The notes below the pieces were generated by a model. The model was given only the letters and a program-made list of their open reading frames with translations, had not been told where the DNA came from and ran no database searches. A stretch of 64,000 nt of DNA from IMG/VR virus record IMGVR_UViG_3300028840_008160, positions 124,001 to 188,000 of that record. One strand, written 5' to 3'. Made by a program: the position numbers and the translations under genes. Numbering within the stretch: the first letter of the stretch is position 1; every line of letters starts with the position of its first letter. The stretch is from a virus. Below, piece by piece: positions 33,695 through 40,059 of the stretch.

Positions 33695-33771
33695 GGGCGC
33701 ATAACTCAGCGGTACAGAGTACCTGCCTTACAAGCAGGAGGTCGTAGGTTCAAATCCTACTGTGCCCACCA
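33695..33771 (+). tRNA. tRNA-Val(TAC)
   Basis: Acceptor GGGCGCA/TGTGCCC, anticodon arm CCTGC CTTACAA GCAGG, CCA encoded. Codon GTA is in leader B. Confidence 0.93.
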
Positions 33772-33778
33772 TATTTAT

Positions 33779-33851
33779 CGCGGGGTGTAGCAGTTGGTAG
33801 CTTGTTGGGCTCATAACCCAACGGTCGTCGGTTCGAGTCCGACCCCCGCTA
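33779..33851 (+). tRNA. Initiator tRNA-fMet(CAT) 1
   Basis: C1 opposite T72 (unpaired first position) and three G-C pairs in the anticodon stem (TTGGG CTCATAA CCCAA) are initiator hallmarks. Acceptor CGCGGGG/CCCCGCT. Confidence 0.88.
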
Positions 33852-33856
33852 TTTAC

Positions 33857-33917
33857 GCAGACTTAGATGGCCGGAGTCACTGCCCCTAGGGTATGTAAGG
33901 CCGCATCGACAGTCTGC
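33857..33917 (+). ncRNA. Structured hairpin RNA, unknown
   Basis: GCAGACT (33857-33863) pairs perfectly with AGTCTGC (33911-33917); inside, GATG/CATC, GCC/GGC and TGCCC/GGGTA stack in line. It starts like a tRNA (7 bp, then TA) but has no T-arm. Lies between tRNA-fMet and a broken tRNA-Leu. Confidence 0.5.
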
Positions 33918-33921
33918 AAAT

Positions 33922-33960
33922 GCCAGTGTGGCGGAATGGTAGACGCGCTAGTTCTAATCT
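33922..33960 (+). pseudogene. tRNA-Leu 5' fragment
   Basis: GCCAGTG, then a class II D-arm (GGCGGAATGGTAGACGC) and start of an anticodon arm, with no 3' half. The homing endonuclease gene begins 36 bases later and an intact tRNA-Leu(TAG) follows it, so the nuclease gene probably replaced or duplicated a tRNA. Confidence 0.65.
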
Positions 33961-33995
33961 TTTGATATGAGAGTTTCTAATAAAAGGAAGTTCTC

Positions 33996-34748
33996 GTGTA
34001 CAAATGTGAAATATGTGGTAGAAAATTTGAAAAAGCTCAGCAAAAAGGTGGCCATGTTTATTATTGTCGTGCAAAACGTGATGGTATAGATTTACGGCCT
34101 GGCGACAGATTTGCTAAAGGTCGCGGCTGGGCGAAAGGTTTAACAAAAGATACTCATTCTGGTTTGATGAACATGTCAAGGCGGCATTCTGGACGGTTAA
34201 AGGGAAGGACTGATACACCTTATACAACTTGGCGAAAAGATAAAGAAAAAAGTAGAAAAGCAAACTTAAAATTATCAATTACACGAAAACGATTATTTGC
34301 TGACGGCAAATTAACAGTACCTGTTGCTAGCAAACGAGGACAATCGTCAATTTTTATTTATAATAGTAATAGGTATCATTTTCGTAGTAGATACGAGTTT
34401 GTTTTTGCGTTGTTTCTAGCGCACAAAAATATCATATTTAATTATGAAAATGTTCGTGTTGAATACAATAGTATAACAAGAATTTGTGATTTTGAAGTAA
34501 ATGGCAAACTTTACGAAATAAAAGGCTATCATTCTGATAAAGATATAATTGTGAAAAATACATTTACAACTTCAGGATTTGATGTTAAGTTTGTTTATAG
34601 ACCGTTTATCAAATTGGCTAGAAAGTATTTACATCGTCGCGGTTATGACATAAAACATTTGCTAGAACAAATTAAACAATATAGAGATCAAAATCGTATT
34701 TTTGAATTTGAATTTTGCCACAGTGGAGAAATTGGTATACTCGCATGA
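33996..34748 (+). CDS. Zinc-finger homing endonuclease (PD-(D/E)XK type)
   Basis: GTG 33996 behind AAAGGAAG. N-terminal C2HC-type finger (YKCEICGRKFEKAQQKGGHVYYC), basic middle (NUMOD-like), then FRSRYEFVFALFLAHKNI and YNSITRICDFEVNGKLYEIKGY, a D...E-x-K nuclease core as in the 42190 and 58617 proteins. The 3' end overlaps tRNA-Leu(TAG), indicating that it homes to the tRNA. Confidence 0.78.
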   Translation: MYKCEICGRKFEKAQQKGGHVYYCRAKRDGIDLRPGDRFAKGRGWAKGLTKDTHSGLMNMSRRHSGRLKGRTDTPYTTWRKDKEKSRKANLKLSITRKRLFADGKLTVPVASKRGQSSIFIYNSNRYHFRSRYEFVFALFLAHKNIIFNYENVRVEYNSITRICDFEVNGKLYEIKGYHSDKDIIVKNTFTTSGFDVKFVYRPFIKLARKYLHRRGYDIKHLLEQIKQYRDQNRIFEFEFCHSGEIGILA

Positions 34749-34799
34749 TTTAGGGTCATGTGCATTTTATGCATAAGGGTTCGAGTCCCTTCTGTGGCA
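34717..34799 (+). tRNA. tRNA-Leu(TAG)
   Basis: Acceptor GCCACAG/CTGTGGC, anticodon arm CATGA TTTAGGG TCATG, long variable arm, A73. Overlaps the homing endonuclease gene. Codon CTA is in leader B. Confidence 0.9.
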
Positions 34800-34815
34800 T
34801 TTAAGGAGGAATGAA

Positions 34816-34887
34816 ATGAGAGTTAAGCTATGTCCTACACAAGTTTTTGATGGCCGAATATGCATGACAAATCAATGTTATGTATAG
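34816..34887 (+). CDS. Possible 23-aa Cys-containing micropeptide
   Basis: ATG 34816 behind AAGGAGGA; three Cys in MRVKLCPTQ...ICMTNQCYV. Ends in TAG at the first bases of the next tRNA. Very short, so weakly supported. Confidence 0.3.
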   Translation: MRVKLCPTQVFDGRICMTNQCYV

Positions 34888-34958
34888 GGGCATAGCTCAG
34901 GGGTTAGAGCGACGGCCTTAAGCCGTGTCTGTCGTGGGTTCAATTCCCACTGCCCTCA
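34886..34958 (+). tRNA. Suppressor-type tRNA, anticodon TTA (reads UAA)
   Basis: D-arm GCTC...GAGC, T-arm GTGGG TTCAATT CCCAC. The anticodon arm is two bases short: ACGG CCTTAAG CCGT. With a 7-base loop, TTA is at 34-36 with C33; with 5 stem pairs the loop is only CTTAA. Acceptor has an A-C mismatch at the first pair. Confidence 0.65.
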
Positions 34959-35008
34959 TTGTGAAAACTATGAAATCAATAGCATACAATTCTCTAAAAG
35001 GAGATTGT

Positions 35009-35332
35009 ATGAATGAAAAAGACGATGATCTTCGACCAGCGACTAATGATGAAATGATACAACATGCTAAAGAGCTTATTGATAGCTGCGAAACTGAAGA
35101 TGATTATAAAAAAATGGAAAACTTTATGGGTTGTGCAATTATCATTGCAGCTGCAAATCTAGAAGTAAGAGAAGGCGTTGAACAACTTCTTGAGAATAAA
35201 GCTAAAGAATTTGGTTTGAAATATAAACGAATGAGTAGATTTTTTCTTAAACAAAGTGACAAGAAAATCTTAGCTTTAGCAAAAAAGATTGTTAGAATGG
35301 TTTACAAAAAAGTATTGGCAGAAAACATATAA
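35009..35332 (+). CDS. Helical hypothetical protein, 107 aa
   Basis: ATG 35009 behind AAAGGAGA; the longer in-frame ORF starts inside a tRNA. Alpha-helical, acidic N-terminus and basic C-terminus (KKIVRMVYKKVLAENI). The stop TAA directly abuts tRNA-Leu(TAA). Unrecognised. Confidence 0.6.
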   Translation: MNEKDDDLRPATNDEMIQHAKELIDSCETEDDYKKMENFMGCAIIIAAANLEVREGVEQLLENKAKEFGLKYKRMSRFFLKQSDKKILALAKKIVRMVYKKVLAENI

Positions 35333-35415
35333 GCCCAGGTGGTGGAATGGCAGACACTGAAGACTTAAAATCTTCTGGGATTTATCCCGTACCGGTTCGA
35401 ATCCGGTCCTGGGCA
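35333..35415 (+). tRNA. tRNA-Leu(TAA)
   Basis: Acceptor GCCCAGG/CCTGGGC, anticodon arm GAAGA CTTAAAA TCTTC, class II arm, A73. Codon TTA is in leader B. Confidence 0.93.
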
Positions 35416-35423
35416 TTTAGATT

Positions 35424-35942
35424 ATGTCTAAGATTGTGATTAATAGACATGAGCTTAAAAAAGCTGTTGTGCAGTCTAGAACATACAAAGATGTTTTTCG
35501 GCATCTTTGTATTACTGGAACAGGACATCATTATCGTATAGTTAAACGATTAGTAAAGCAGAGTGGTTTGAGCATTGATCATTTTGTTGGTCGAGGATGG
35601 AATAAAGGACTGAAGCTTAAAGGGATTAGACAAAAACCATTAAATGAAATTTTAATTGAAAATTCAACATATACAAATACGAATAGACTTCGTAAGAGAC
35701 TTATTGATGAAGGTATTTTCGAACAAAAATGTAACAATTGTAAACGAACAAAGTGGTGTAATAAGCAAATACCTTTAGAATTAGAACATAAGAATGGAAT
35801 TAAGCATGATTTTAGAATAGAGAATTTAGAACTTTTATGTCCTAATTGTCATGCTCAAACACGATTTTATCGCGGGCGAAATATGAAAAGTGCGAGAAAG
35901 AAAAATGAAGCACATCTGGTTGTTTTTCTATCATGTGTTTAG
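35424..35942 (+). CDS. HNH homing endonuclease
   Basis: 172 residues. HTH-like N-terminus, then CNNCKRTKW...PLELEHKNGIKHDFRIENLELLCPNCHAQ, the canonical HNH with two CxxC pairs. Free-standing phage HNH nucleases of this type drive their own spread and often sit between tRNAs. Confidence 0.85.
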   Translation: MSKIVINRHELKKAVVQSRTYKDVFRHLCITGTGHHYRIVKRLVKQSGLSIDHFVGRGWNKGLKLKGIRQKPLNEILIENSTYTNTNRLRKRLIDEGIFEQKCNNCKRTKWCNKQIPLELEHKNGIKHDFRIENLELLCPNCHAQTRFYRGRNMKSARKKNEAHLVVFLSCV

Positions 35943-36010
35943 TGTTGTAGAAGTTATATTACTAATGCCTGCAATTTTTGTTGAGCTGGCATTTACTAGA
36001 AGATTTTTAT

Positions 36011-36084
36011 CGCGGGGTAGAGCAGTCTGGTAGCTCGTTAGGCTCATAACCTAAAGGTCGGCGGTTCAAATCCGCTCCCCGCTA
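36011..36084 (+). tRNA. Initiator-type tRNA-fMet(CAT) 2
   Basis: Acceptor CGCGGGG/CCCCGCT with C1-T72 mismatch, D-arm AGCAGTCTGGTAGCT like initiators, anticodon arm TTAGG CTCATAA CCTAA (two G-C pairs plus A-T). Confidence 0.85.
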
Positions 36085-36088
36085 TTTT

Positions 36089-36164
36089 GCCTCCTTAGCT
36101 CAGTTGGTAGAGCAACTGACTCTTAATCAGTAGGTCGTAGGTTCGATCCCTACAGGGGGTACCA
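36089..36164 (+). tRNA. tRNA-Lys(CTT)
   Basis: Acceptor GCCTCCT/AGGGGGT, anticodon arm ACTGA CTCTTAA TCAGT, CCA encoded. Codon AAG is in leader B. Confidence 0.93.
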
Positions 36165-36167
36165 ATT

Positions 36168-36337
36168 TACTTGACATTCAGCGAGCCTATTACGCTGGAG
36201 TCTTTAAGGTTTGCATGAGGATAACCGTAATTGGCCTCAATTGAAATGCATAAGCCTGACTGCGAGAGAGTAGGCGGGATCGGTAAAAGTCCGGGGAAGT
36301 ATCTGTGGAAGGTTGCCCTTAAATTCAATGTCAAGTA
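36168..36337 (+). ncRNA. Structured ncRNA of unknown type (170 nt)
   Basis: Ends pair over 11 bp: TACTTGACATT (36168-36178) with AATGTCAAGTA (36327-36337). Inside: hairpin AGCG/CGCT; helix TTTAAGG with CCTTAAA; a long arm with TGCAT...GAGG/CCTC...ATGCA; and hairpin GCCT/AGGC. A multibranched RNA comparable in size to 6S or small RNase P, but no signature of either is seen. Lies between tRNA-Lys and tRNA-Gly. Confidence 0.6.
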
Positions 36338-36340
36338 GGT

Positions 36341-36413
36341 GCGATAGTAACTCAGTTAGTAGAGTATCTGCTTCCCAAGCAGAATGTCGCGGGTTCGAGT
36401 CCCGCCTATCGCT
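36341..36413 (+). tRNA. tRNA-Gly(CCC)
   Basis: Acceptor GCGATAG/CTATCGC, anticodon arm TCTGC TTCCCAA GCAGA, T73. Codon GGG is in leader B. Confidence 0.93.
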
Positions 36414-36432
36414 TATTTTGAAAGGAGAGATG

Positions 36433-36669
36433 ATGGGATATGCGATTTTAGGGAAACACAGTATCACTTGTTTTAGAGGCGGAACACCTTTAGCAAATAT
36501 GAAAATGAAGGTGAAAGACAGAAAAAATAACGAGTGGTATTGTAAATGTTCAGAAGAAGAATTCAATCGCTATCCTGATTCTCGATCTGTTGAAGTATAT
36601 GATAATAAAGGACGTTTAGCAAAGAAGTTTCTTAAAGGATTTTTGACAATTGTTGAAATGCGCTCATAG
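36433..36669 (+). CDS. Hypothetical protein, 78 aa
   Basis: ATG 36433 chosen because AGGAG at 36423 then has a normal spacer. Beta-type sequence (YAILGKHSITCFRGGTPLANMKMKVKDR) ending in KKFLKGFLTIVE. Unrecognised. Its TAG stop is nucleotides 8-10 of tRNA-Lys(TTT). Confidence 0.6.
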   Translation: MGYAILGKHSITCFRGGTPLANMKMKVKDRKNNEWYCKCSEEEFNRYPDSRSVEVYDNKGRLAKKFLKGFLTIVEMRS

Positions 36670-36732
36670 CTCAATTGGTAGAGCAATGCCCTTTTAAGGC
36701 ATGGGTTTCAGGTTCAAGTCCTGATGGGCGTA
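36660..36732 (+). tRNA. tRNA-Lys(TTT)
   Basis: Acceptor GCGCTCA/TGGGCGT, anticodon arm ATGCC CTTTTAA GGCAT. Codon AAA is in leader B. Confidence 0.93.
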
Positions 36733-36777
36733 TTTAGACTTAAATGATCTCATTTGATATAATTTGGAGGTGCAGAA

Positions 36778-36825
36778 TGTTTAACAAACGGTACAAACGA
36801 AAACGAAAGACATTCTGCCCGTAGT
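36778..36825 (+). CDS. Possible 15-aa basic micropeptide before a suppressor-type tRNA
   Basis: GGAGG site then ATG 36778; Lys/Arg-rich, stop TAG at 36823. Its ends are an inverted repeat (GCAGAATGT 36772-36780, ACATTCTGC 36810-36818) and a hairpin GCCCGTAG/CTACGGGC (36817-36841) overlaps the stop. The arrangement recalls the tRNA-operon leaders, but no T-tract follows. Confidence 0.35.
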
Positions 36826-36845
36826 CGTGATGGCTACGGGCTTAT

Positions 36846-36927
36846 GGGCTCGTGGCCAAGTGGTAGCCGAAAGGCGAAGGCAACGGACTTAATCCGTGGA
36901 TCGGGGGTTCGAATCCCTCCGGGCCCA
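36846..36927 (+). tRNA. Suppressor-type tRNA, anticodon TTA, with D-loop hairpin insertion
   Basis: Acceptor GGGCTCG/CGGGCCC, T-arm GGGGG TTCGAAT CCCTC. Anticodon arm ACGG ACTTAAT CCGT again gives TTA with C33, or a 5-base loop. The D-loop carries an extra GCC-GAAA-GGC hairpin. Confidence 0.7.
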
Positions 36928-36948
36928 TTAACTTTGGAAAGATTCATA

Positions 36949-37395
36949 ATGGATAAACCGATATTAGGCTTTTTTGGTGAGTACAGGTTCCTTTCAAATT
37001 TTCATTTATGCGAGATTGTTTACAAAGGAATAACATTTCCTAGTACTGAACACGCGTTTCAAGCTGATAAGGCTACAAATGAAGAATTAAGACAATATAT
37101 TGCTGATCTACCTACATGTAGAGCAGCGAAAAAGGCAGGCGGAACAATTGACCTTCGTGCTCATTGGGAAACTGATAAGATTCAAGTAATGATCGACATT
37201 ACTAGAATAAAATATCAGATACCAGAACTTAAAGAAAAATTACTTGCTACTGGGCAAGCATATTTAGAAGAAACAAACACATGGAATGATAAATTTTGGG
37301 GTGTTTGTAATGGTGTTGGACAAAATCAACTCGGTAAGACATTAATGCAAGTGCGATATGAATTAAGATGGATTGGTCAAGACAAATATACTTGA
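36949..37395 (+). CDS. NADAR (YbiA-like) family protein
   Basis: 148 residues from ATG 36949. LGFFGEYRFLSNFHLCEI, then GITFPSTEHAFQADKA and NDKFWGVCNGVGQNQLGKTLMQVR are the NADAR signatures (E-x-x-F-x-x-K-A region and W/G-N-x-L-G). NADAR enzymes are N-glycosidases that remove ADP-ribose from guanine and can reverse DarT-type DNA ADP-ribosylation, so a phage copy is a likely anti-defence factor. Confidence 0.85.
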   Translation: MDKPILGFFGEYRFLSNFHLCEIVYKGITFPSTEHAFQADKATNEELRQYIADLPTCRAAKKAGGTIDLRAHWETDKIQVMIDITRIKYQIPELKEKLLATGQAYLEETNTWNDKFWGVCNGVGQNQLGKTLMQVRYELRWIGQDKYT

Positions 37396-37407
37396 AAAAA
37401 TGCGTAT

Positions 37408-37674
37408 ATGAATCAGAAAGTTTGGAATGTACAAGCTCGCAGAGGTGGTCCATATTGCGAACATTTTAGATGTCCAAGAATCAAGAGAAAGACGGGCAAA
37501 TGTGACGGAAAATGCAGTAAACATGGAACAACAAGCGCTAGAATTGGAATAAAACGAGCTAGACAACATATGAAACAGATAAGCCGGGATGGTGGAACGG
37601 CAGACACAACGGACTCAAAATCCGTCGAAGGCAACTTCATGAGGGTTCAAGTCCCTCTCCCGGCACCATTTTAA
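37408..37674 (+). CDS. Small basic Cys-containing ORF running through tRNA-Leu(CAA)
   Basis: The first ~57 codons (ARRGGPYCEHFRCPRIKRKTGKCDGKC) look like a genuine small basic, possibly metal-binding protein, but no stop occurs until after the downstream tRNA. The C-terminal third is therefore translated tRNA sequence. Either the mRNA is cut by RNase P before translation ends, or this is not a real gene. Confidence 0.4.
   Translation: MNQKVWNVQARRGGPYCEHFRCPRIKRKTGKCDGKCSKHGTTSARIGIKRARQHMKQISRDGGTADTTDSKSVEGNFMRVQVPLPAPF
37583..37668 (+). tRNA. tRNA-Leu(CAA)
   Basis: Acceptor GCCGGGA/TCCCGGC, anticodon arm ACGGA CTCAAAA TCCGT, class II arm, A73, CCA encoded. Codon TTG is in leader B. Confidence 0.94.
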
Positions 37675-37676
37675 TT

Positions 37677-38090
37677 ATGAATCTTACGTCAACACCAGTA
37701 AGACGAAAAAATTATTTTGTTGAAGCATTACAGCAAAGCGCTTTACCAGAGCCATTTGCTTTACCAGAGCCATTTGTTACATACAACGACATTCATAATT
37801 TTTTTCGCAAACGAGGATTTAATAATGTACGAATTGAACCTGGTGATTTTGGTAGGATTGATATTTATATAAAAGAGTATTGGTTTAATTTAAATAAGTT
37901 GTTAAAACAAGTTGATGAAGTAAAACTTGTTGGCATATTAGTTTCGTTGCACAGACCAACATTTTGGCAATGGTTAATGACAATAAAAATTGTTAGAGTT
38001 TGTCGATATAAGTTGATAAAAATTGGTCGTCGATATAGAAAAAGATCAAGACCAATTGTTTCAAAATTCGATGTAATAACGGAGGATTAG
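37677..38090 (+). CDS. Hypothetical protein, 137 aa
   Basis: ATG 37677. Contains an exact tandem duplication (LPEPF-A-LPEPF) near the N-terminus and a basic C-terminus (RRYRKRSRPIV). No function recognised. It lies between tRNA-Leu and tRNA-Ser. Confidence 0.55.
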   Translation: MNLTSTPVRRKNYFVEALQQSALPEPFALPEPFVTYNDIHNFFRKRGFNNVRIEPGDFGRIDIYIKEYWFNLNKLLKQVDEVKLVGILVSLHRPTFWQWLMTIKIVRVCRYKLIKIGRRYRKRSRPIVSKFDVITED

Positions 38091-38166
38091 GATAACGGTA
38101 ATCAAAAAACAACATATAAAATGGAAGATAGGAAAAAGTAGCGTTAGACGATTTTTAAAAGTTTAT

Positions 38167-38258
38167 GGAGGAGTGCCGGAGTCTGGTTTATCGGAGCAGT
38201 CTTGAAAACTGTCGGTCGTTCACACGGCCCGTAGGTTCAAATCCTACCTCCTCCGCCA
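38167..38258 (+). tRNA. tRNA-Ser(TGA)
   Basis: Acceptor GGAGGAG/CTCCTCC, anticodon loop CTTGAAA, class II arm, G73, CCA encoded. Codon TCA is in leader B. Confidence 0.94.
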
Positions 38259-38306
38259 TATCTTTGCTAGTAAGAAGTCTTGTATGATTTAAAAGGAGAT
38301 GATAGA

Positions 38307-38651
38307 TTGAGAGTTTTAGTGTTAGATGATTCAAAGATTAGATTAATTCAATTCAGACAGAATTTGATTGGTCACAATGTCAGGTGTGTTACAACTGTTA
38401 GAGAGACGATTGATTCTTTGGCAGATGAAGACTGGGATTATTTGTTTTTGGATCATGATCTTGGTGGTCAAGTTAATGTACCATCGGGTCCAGGTACAGG
38501 ATATGAAGTCGCTCAATGGCTAGTTGAACATCCTGATAGACAACCTGAACACATTGTTCTTCATAGTTTTAATGAAAATGGACGAAAGAACATGCAATCA
38601 TTGCTTCCTGAAGCTATGATGTGTCCTGGTGCATGGACAAAAATAAGGTAG
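38307..38651 (+). CDS. Cyclic-phosphate processing receiver (cREC) domain protein
   Basis: TTG start at 38307 after AAGGAGA; about 114 residues. RVLVLDDSKIRLIQFR, WDYLFLDHDLGGQ, GYEVAQWLVEHP and EHIVLHSFNENGRKNM match the receiver-like domain predicted to process cyclic phosphates in RNA-repair operons. With RtcB, Ro60 and Pth2-like proteins in the same tRNA region, a role in handling 2',3'-cyclic phosphate RNA ends is plausible. Its stop falls inside tRNA-Ser(CGA). Confidence 0.72.
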   Translation: MRVLVLDDSKIRLIQFRQNLIGHNVRCVTTVRETIDSLADEDWDYLFLDHDLGGQVNVPSGPGTGYEVAQWLVEHPDRQPEHIVLHSFNENGRKNMQSLLPEAMMCPGAWTKIR

Positions 38652-38732
38652 GTTAGGATAATTGGTAATCCAGCAGTTTCGAAAACTGCCGACCGCAAGG
38701 TCTTGGGGGTTCAAATCCCTCACCTACCGCCA
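38647..38732 (+). tRNA. tRNA-Ser(CGA)
   Basis: Acceptor GGTAGGT/ACCTACC, anticodon arm GCAGT TTCGAAA ACTGC, class II arm, G73, CCA encoded. Codon TCG is in leader B. Confidence 0.94.
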
Positions 38733-38737
38733 AAATT

Positions 38738-39028
38738 ATGGACGAGCCAGAGTTTAAACAGTTTAAAGAACAGCTTGATCACTTAGATCAAGAAATAATG
38801 ATGGGTACTGTTAAATCTGTTTTGTTTGTTGACGGCCCAAAAGCAGGAGAAACATTGTTGATGAATTGGAAAGATGGTAAGCCTTGTCATCTGAAAATGT
38901 TTATGATTGTGCCCAGAATGTTTAAATTATCTGAGCCAGTAAAAAAAGCTGAATATGAATGGAATATTGATGACGAAGTGTTTGAATTTACAGGACGAAC
39001 AAAAGTTGATTTTGCAAGGGATTTATGA
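38738..39028 (+). CDS. Hypothetical protein, 96 aa
   Basis: ATG 38738. Acidic, with VLFVDGPKAGETLLMNW; beta-rich. No family recognised. Overlaps the next ATG region (TGAATG). Confidence 0.6.
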   Translation: MDEPEFKQFKEQLDHLDQEIMMGTVKSVLFVDGPKAGETLLMNWKDGKPCHLKMFMIVPRMFKLSEPVKKAEYEWNIDDEVFEFTGRTKVDFARDL

Positions 39029-39199
39029 ATGGAAGGTATAGAACAATTAACAACTGCATTTGCTGAAATTGAAAAACACGAACTCAAAGTGAATACTATT
39101 ATTTGTACAGCTTGTGGTTGTGTTTTATCTGTTAATGATGATAATAAACCATGTGAACATCTTAGAGAATTAGGGAAAGCGTTTGAATTAAAAGATTGA
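39029..39199 (+). CDS. Small Cys-containing protein, 56 aa
   Basis: ATG 39029 immediately follows the previous stop. CTACGC and CEH could form a zinc site (C-x2-C...C-x-H). Unrecognised. Confidence 0.5.
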   Translation: MEGIEQLTTAFAEIEKHELKVNTIICTACGCVLSVNDDNKPCEHLRELGKAFELKD

Positions 39200-39248
39200 A
39201 TTATTAAAACAAGGAAAAACAATTGTCTCAAAAGAGCCAGGTAATTCA

Positions 39249-39473
39249 ATGACACCATTGTTGAAGTCGAGGCAACCTGTAAGAATTGCTCCAGTTACAA
39301 TAGATGAAGTTGATGTTGGTGACATCGTATATTGTAAGGTGAGAGGAAATTGTTATACGCATTTGGTGAAAGCAAAAAGTTCTAGAGGTTGTCTAATTGG
39401 CAATAATCATGGACGAATTAATGGTTGGACGAAACAAGTTTACGGCAAAGTCATTGAAATTTTGGAGGGTTAA
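39249..39473 (+). CDS. S24/LexA-like fold small protein, 74 aa
   Basis: VDVGDIVYCKVRGNCYTHLVKAK and LIGNNHGRINGW resemble the C-terminal beta fold of S24/S26 peptidases, but the catalytic Ser/Lys pair is not evident, so it may be non-catalytic. Its TAA stop is nucleotides 8-10 of tRNA-Ser(GGA). Confidence 0.5.
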   Translation: MTPLLKSRQPVRIAPVTIDEVDVGDIVYCKVRGNCYTHLVKAKSSRGCLIGNNHGRINGWTKQVYGKVIEILEG

Positions 39474-39553
39474 ACCCGTAACTGGTAGCGGTGTAGATTG
39501 GAAATCTACGGCTTGTAAAAGTCCTGAGGGTTCAAGTCCCTCACCCTCCGCCA
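39464..39553 (+). tRNA. tRNA-Ser(GGA)
   Basis: Acceptor GGAGGGT/ACCCTCC, anticodon arm GTAGA TTGGAAA TCTAC, class II arm, G73, CCA encoded. Codon TCC is in leader B. Confidence 0.94.
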
Positions 39554-39582
39554 TCTTTGTATTTCAGTATGATTAGATAGAC

Positions 39583-40008
39583 ATGAATCAAATACTTTGC
39601 GAAACACCGATGCATTTTATAGCAAAAGCATTGTCAAATGTTATATTTCTTGAAGCTAGATGGTTGCCTGATAACAATGATAAAGGATTGAATGTTAAGG
39701 ACATTATAGATTTACCTTATCATGTAATAGAATCAGTGCCTGTGATAATAACTCCATCATTAGAAATAGTGATAACTAAACCAATAGAATTGAAATTTGA
39801 AAACAAGACAATGTTCTACTGTGTTTTTTATCATCAAAGTTCAAAGTCAGTTTGTATTCCTAATTGGTTTCCAATGGTTATGTGGGGAGAGCCAACAACA
39901 TCATACACAATTTCTAGCAAAAATATTCCAAGTAATAGTATTGCTGGTATCCAGATGTCAGATATACCGTCTTTTAATAAGTTTGACATATTAGTAGGCG
40001 AGAATTGA
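39583..40008 (+). CDS. Hypothetical protein, 141 aa
   Basis: Beta-rich (HVIESVPVIITPSLEIVITKPIEL), no motif recognised. Stands alone between tRNA-Ser(GGA) and the 40060 gene. Confidence 0.55.
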   Translation: MNQILCETPMHFIAKALSNVIFLEARWLPDNNDKGLNVKDIIDLPYHVIESVPVIITPSLEIVITKPIELKFENKTMFYCVFYHQSSKSVCIPNWFPMVMWGEPTTSYTISSKNIPSNSIAGIQMSDIPSFNKFDILVGEN

Positions 40009-40059
40009 TATAGATTTGATAATGAGATTCACAATAAATTTAACATACAGAAGGGCTTT

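Noticed and set aside
36168-36337. Identification of the 170-nt RNA as 4.5S SRP RNA or 6S RNA
   Set aside because: AGTCCGGGGAAG loosely resembles the SRP loop but lacks the flanking GGAAGCAGCC pairing, and there is no 6S-type central bubble.
27440-36927. Stop-codon reassignment (code 4, 11 or 15 variant) in this phage
   Set aside because: TAG, TAA and TGA all end well-defined genes here (for example TAG at 5672, TAA at 2275, TGA at 8827), and no gene needs readthrough to be complete.
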